A stretch of DNA of 43,634 nucleotides, from NCBI RefSeq assembly GCF_009916105.1, contig NZ_JAAAXQ010000013.1, forward strand, positions 1 to 43,634. Direction: 5' to 3'. Of the stretch, positions 43,570 through 43,634 are shown piece by piece. The DNA comes from Streptomyces sp. GC420. GTDB lineage: Bacteria; Actinomycetota; Actinomycetes; Streptomycetales; Streptomycetaceae. The notes under the pieces are model-generated. The model saw only the letters and a program-made list of their open reading frames with translations, was not told the DNA's origin and did no database searches. Position numbers and translations under genes: made by a program. Numbering within the stretch: the first letter of the stretch is position 1; each line of letters begins with the position of its first letter.

Positions 43570-43634
43570 CACGGCGCTCTTCAAGGTCGATCATGTTGCC
43601 CCTCCCGGCGCACCCGTCCCACTTGCCCCCGGAG

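Overview
The window is high-GC DNA (about 70% G+C) with GTG and TTG starts, strong GGAGG-type ribosome sites, XRE/TPR regulators, DUF4262-type proteins and leaderless-looking promoters. All of this points to Streptomyces or a close actinomycete. No rRNA, tRNA, CRISPR array, integrase, transposase or replication gene was recognised. Most genes are accessory, so the window looks like a plasmid, chromosome-arm or genomic-island segment.

Layout. (1) 62-5557: a TPR protein on the minus strand, then a tightly coupled plus-strand run of small, often Cys-rich proteins of unknown function ending in a DUF4262-like protein. (2) 5780-12735: an HNH nuclease with a DnaC-like AAA+ ATPase, a frame-disrupted gene, a HEPN protein with Cys pairs, a GNAT acetyltransferase, a hypothetical protein and a truncated-looking helix-turn-helix gene. 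(3) 12733-17297: a divergent pair of large proteins, one unknown (687 aa) and one with an AlbA_2/Schlafen domain (609 aa). (4) 17496-25085: a minus-strand operon-like set: XRE/TPR regulator, two or three small proteins, an aminoglycoside-phosphotransferase-like kinase, a lactate/malate-dehydrogenase-like protein, an HPr-kinase-like P-loop protein, a radical SAM protein with an unusual CX3CX3C motif, and a PIMT-like methyltransferase. It reads as an uncharacterised biosynthetic or peptide-modification pathway. (5) 25433-30242: a serine/threonine kinase-SF1 helicase fusion overlapping a PLD-family protein, matching type I Mokosh anti-phage defence. (6) 30220-35009: a hairpin-rich spacer with an unlisted 30-residue membrane peptide, then a 1299-residue Ski2/Lhr-like helicase. 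(7) 35508-38430: a protein with a duplicated domain and a ParB-like motif, followed by a PD-(D/E)xK-like (DUF6615-like) protein. (8) 38508-43569: ComF-like phosphoribosyltransferase, DprA and a HAD-phosphoribosyltransferase fusion, divergent from a PP2C-like phosphatase, then a hypothetical protein.

Taken together, many genes carry domains known from conflict systems (HNH, HEPN, AlbA_2, kinase-helicase plus PLD, Ski2-like helicase, PD-(D/E)xK, DprA plus phosphoribosyltransferase). The window is best read as a defence island wrapped around one uncharacterised radical SAM pathway. Only Mokosh is assigned with confidence to a described system; the rest rests on motifs read by eye.
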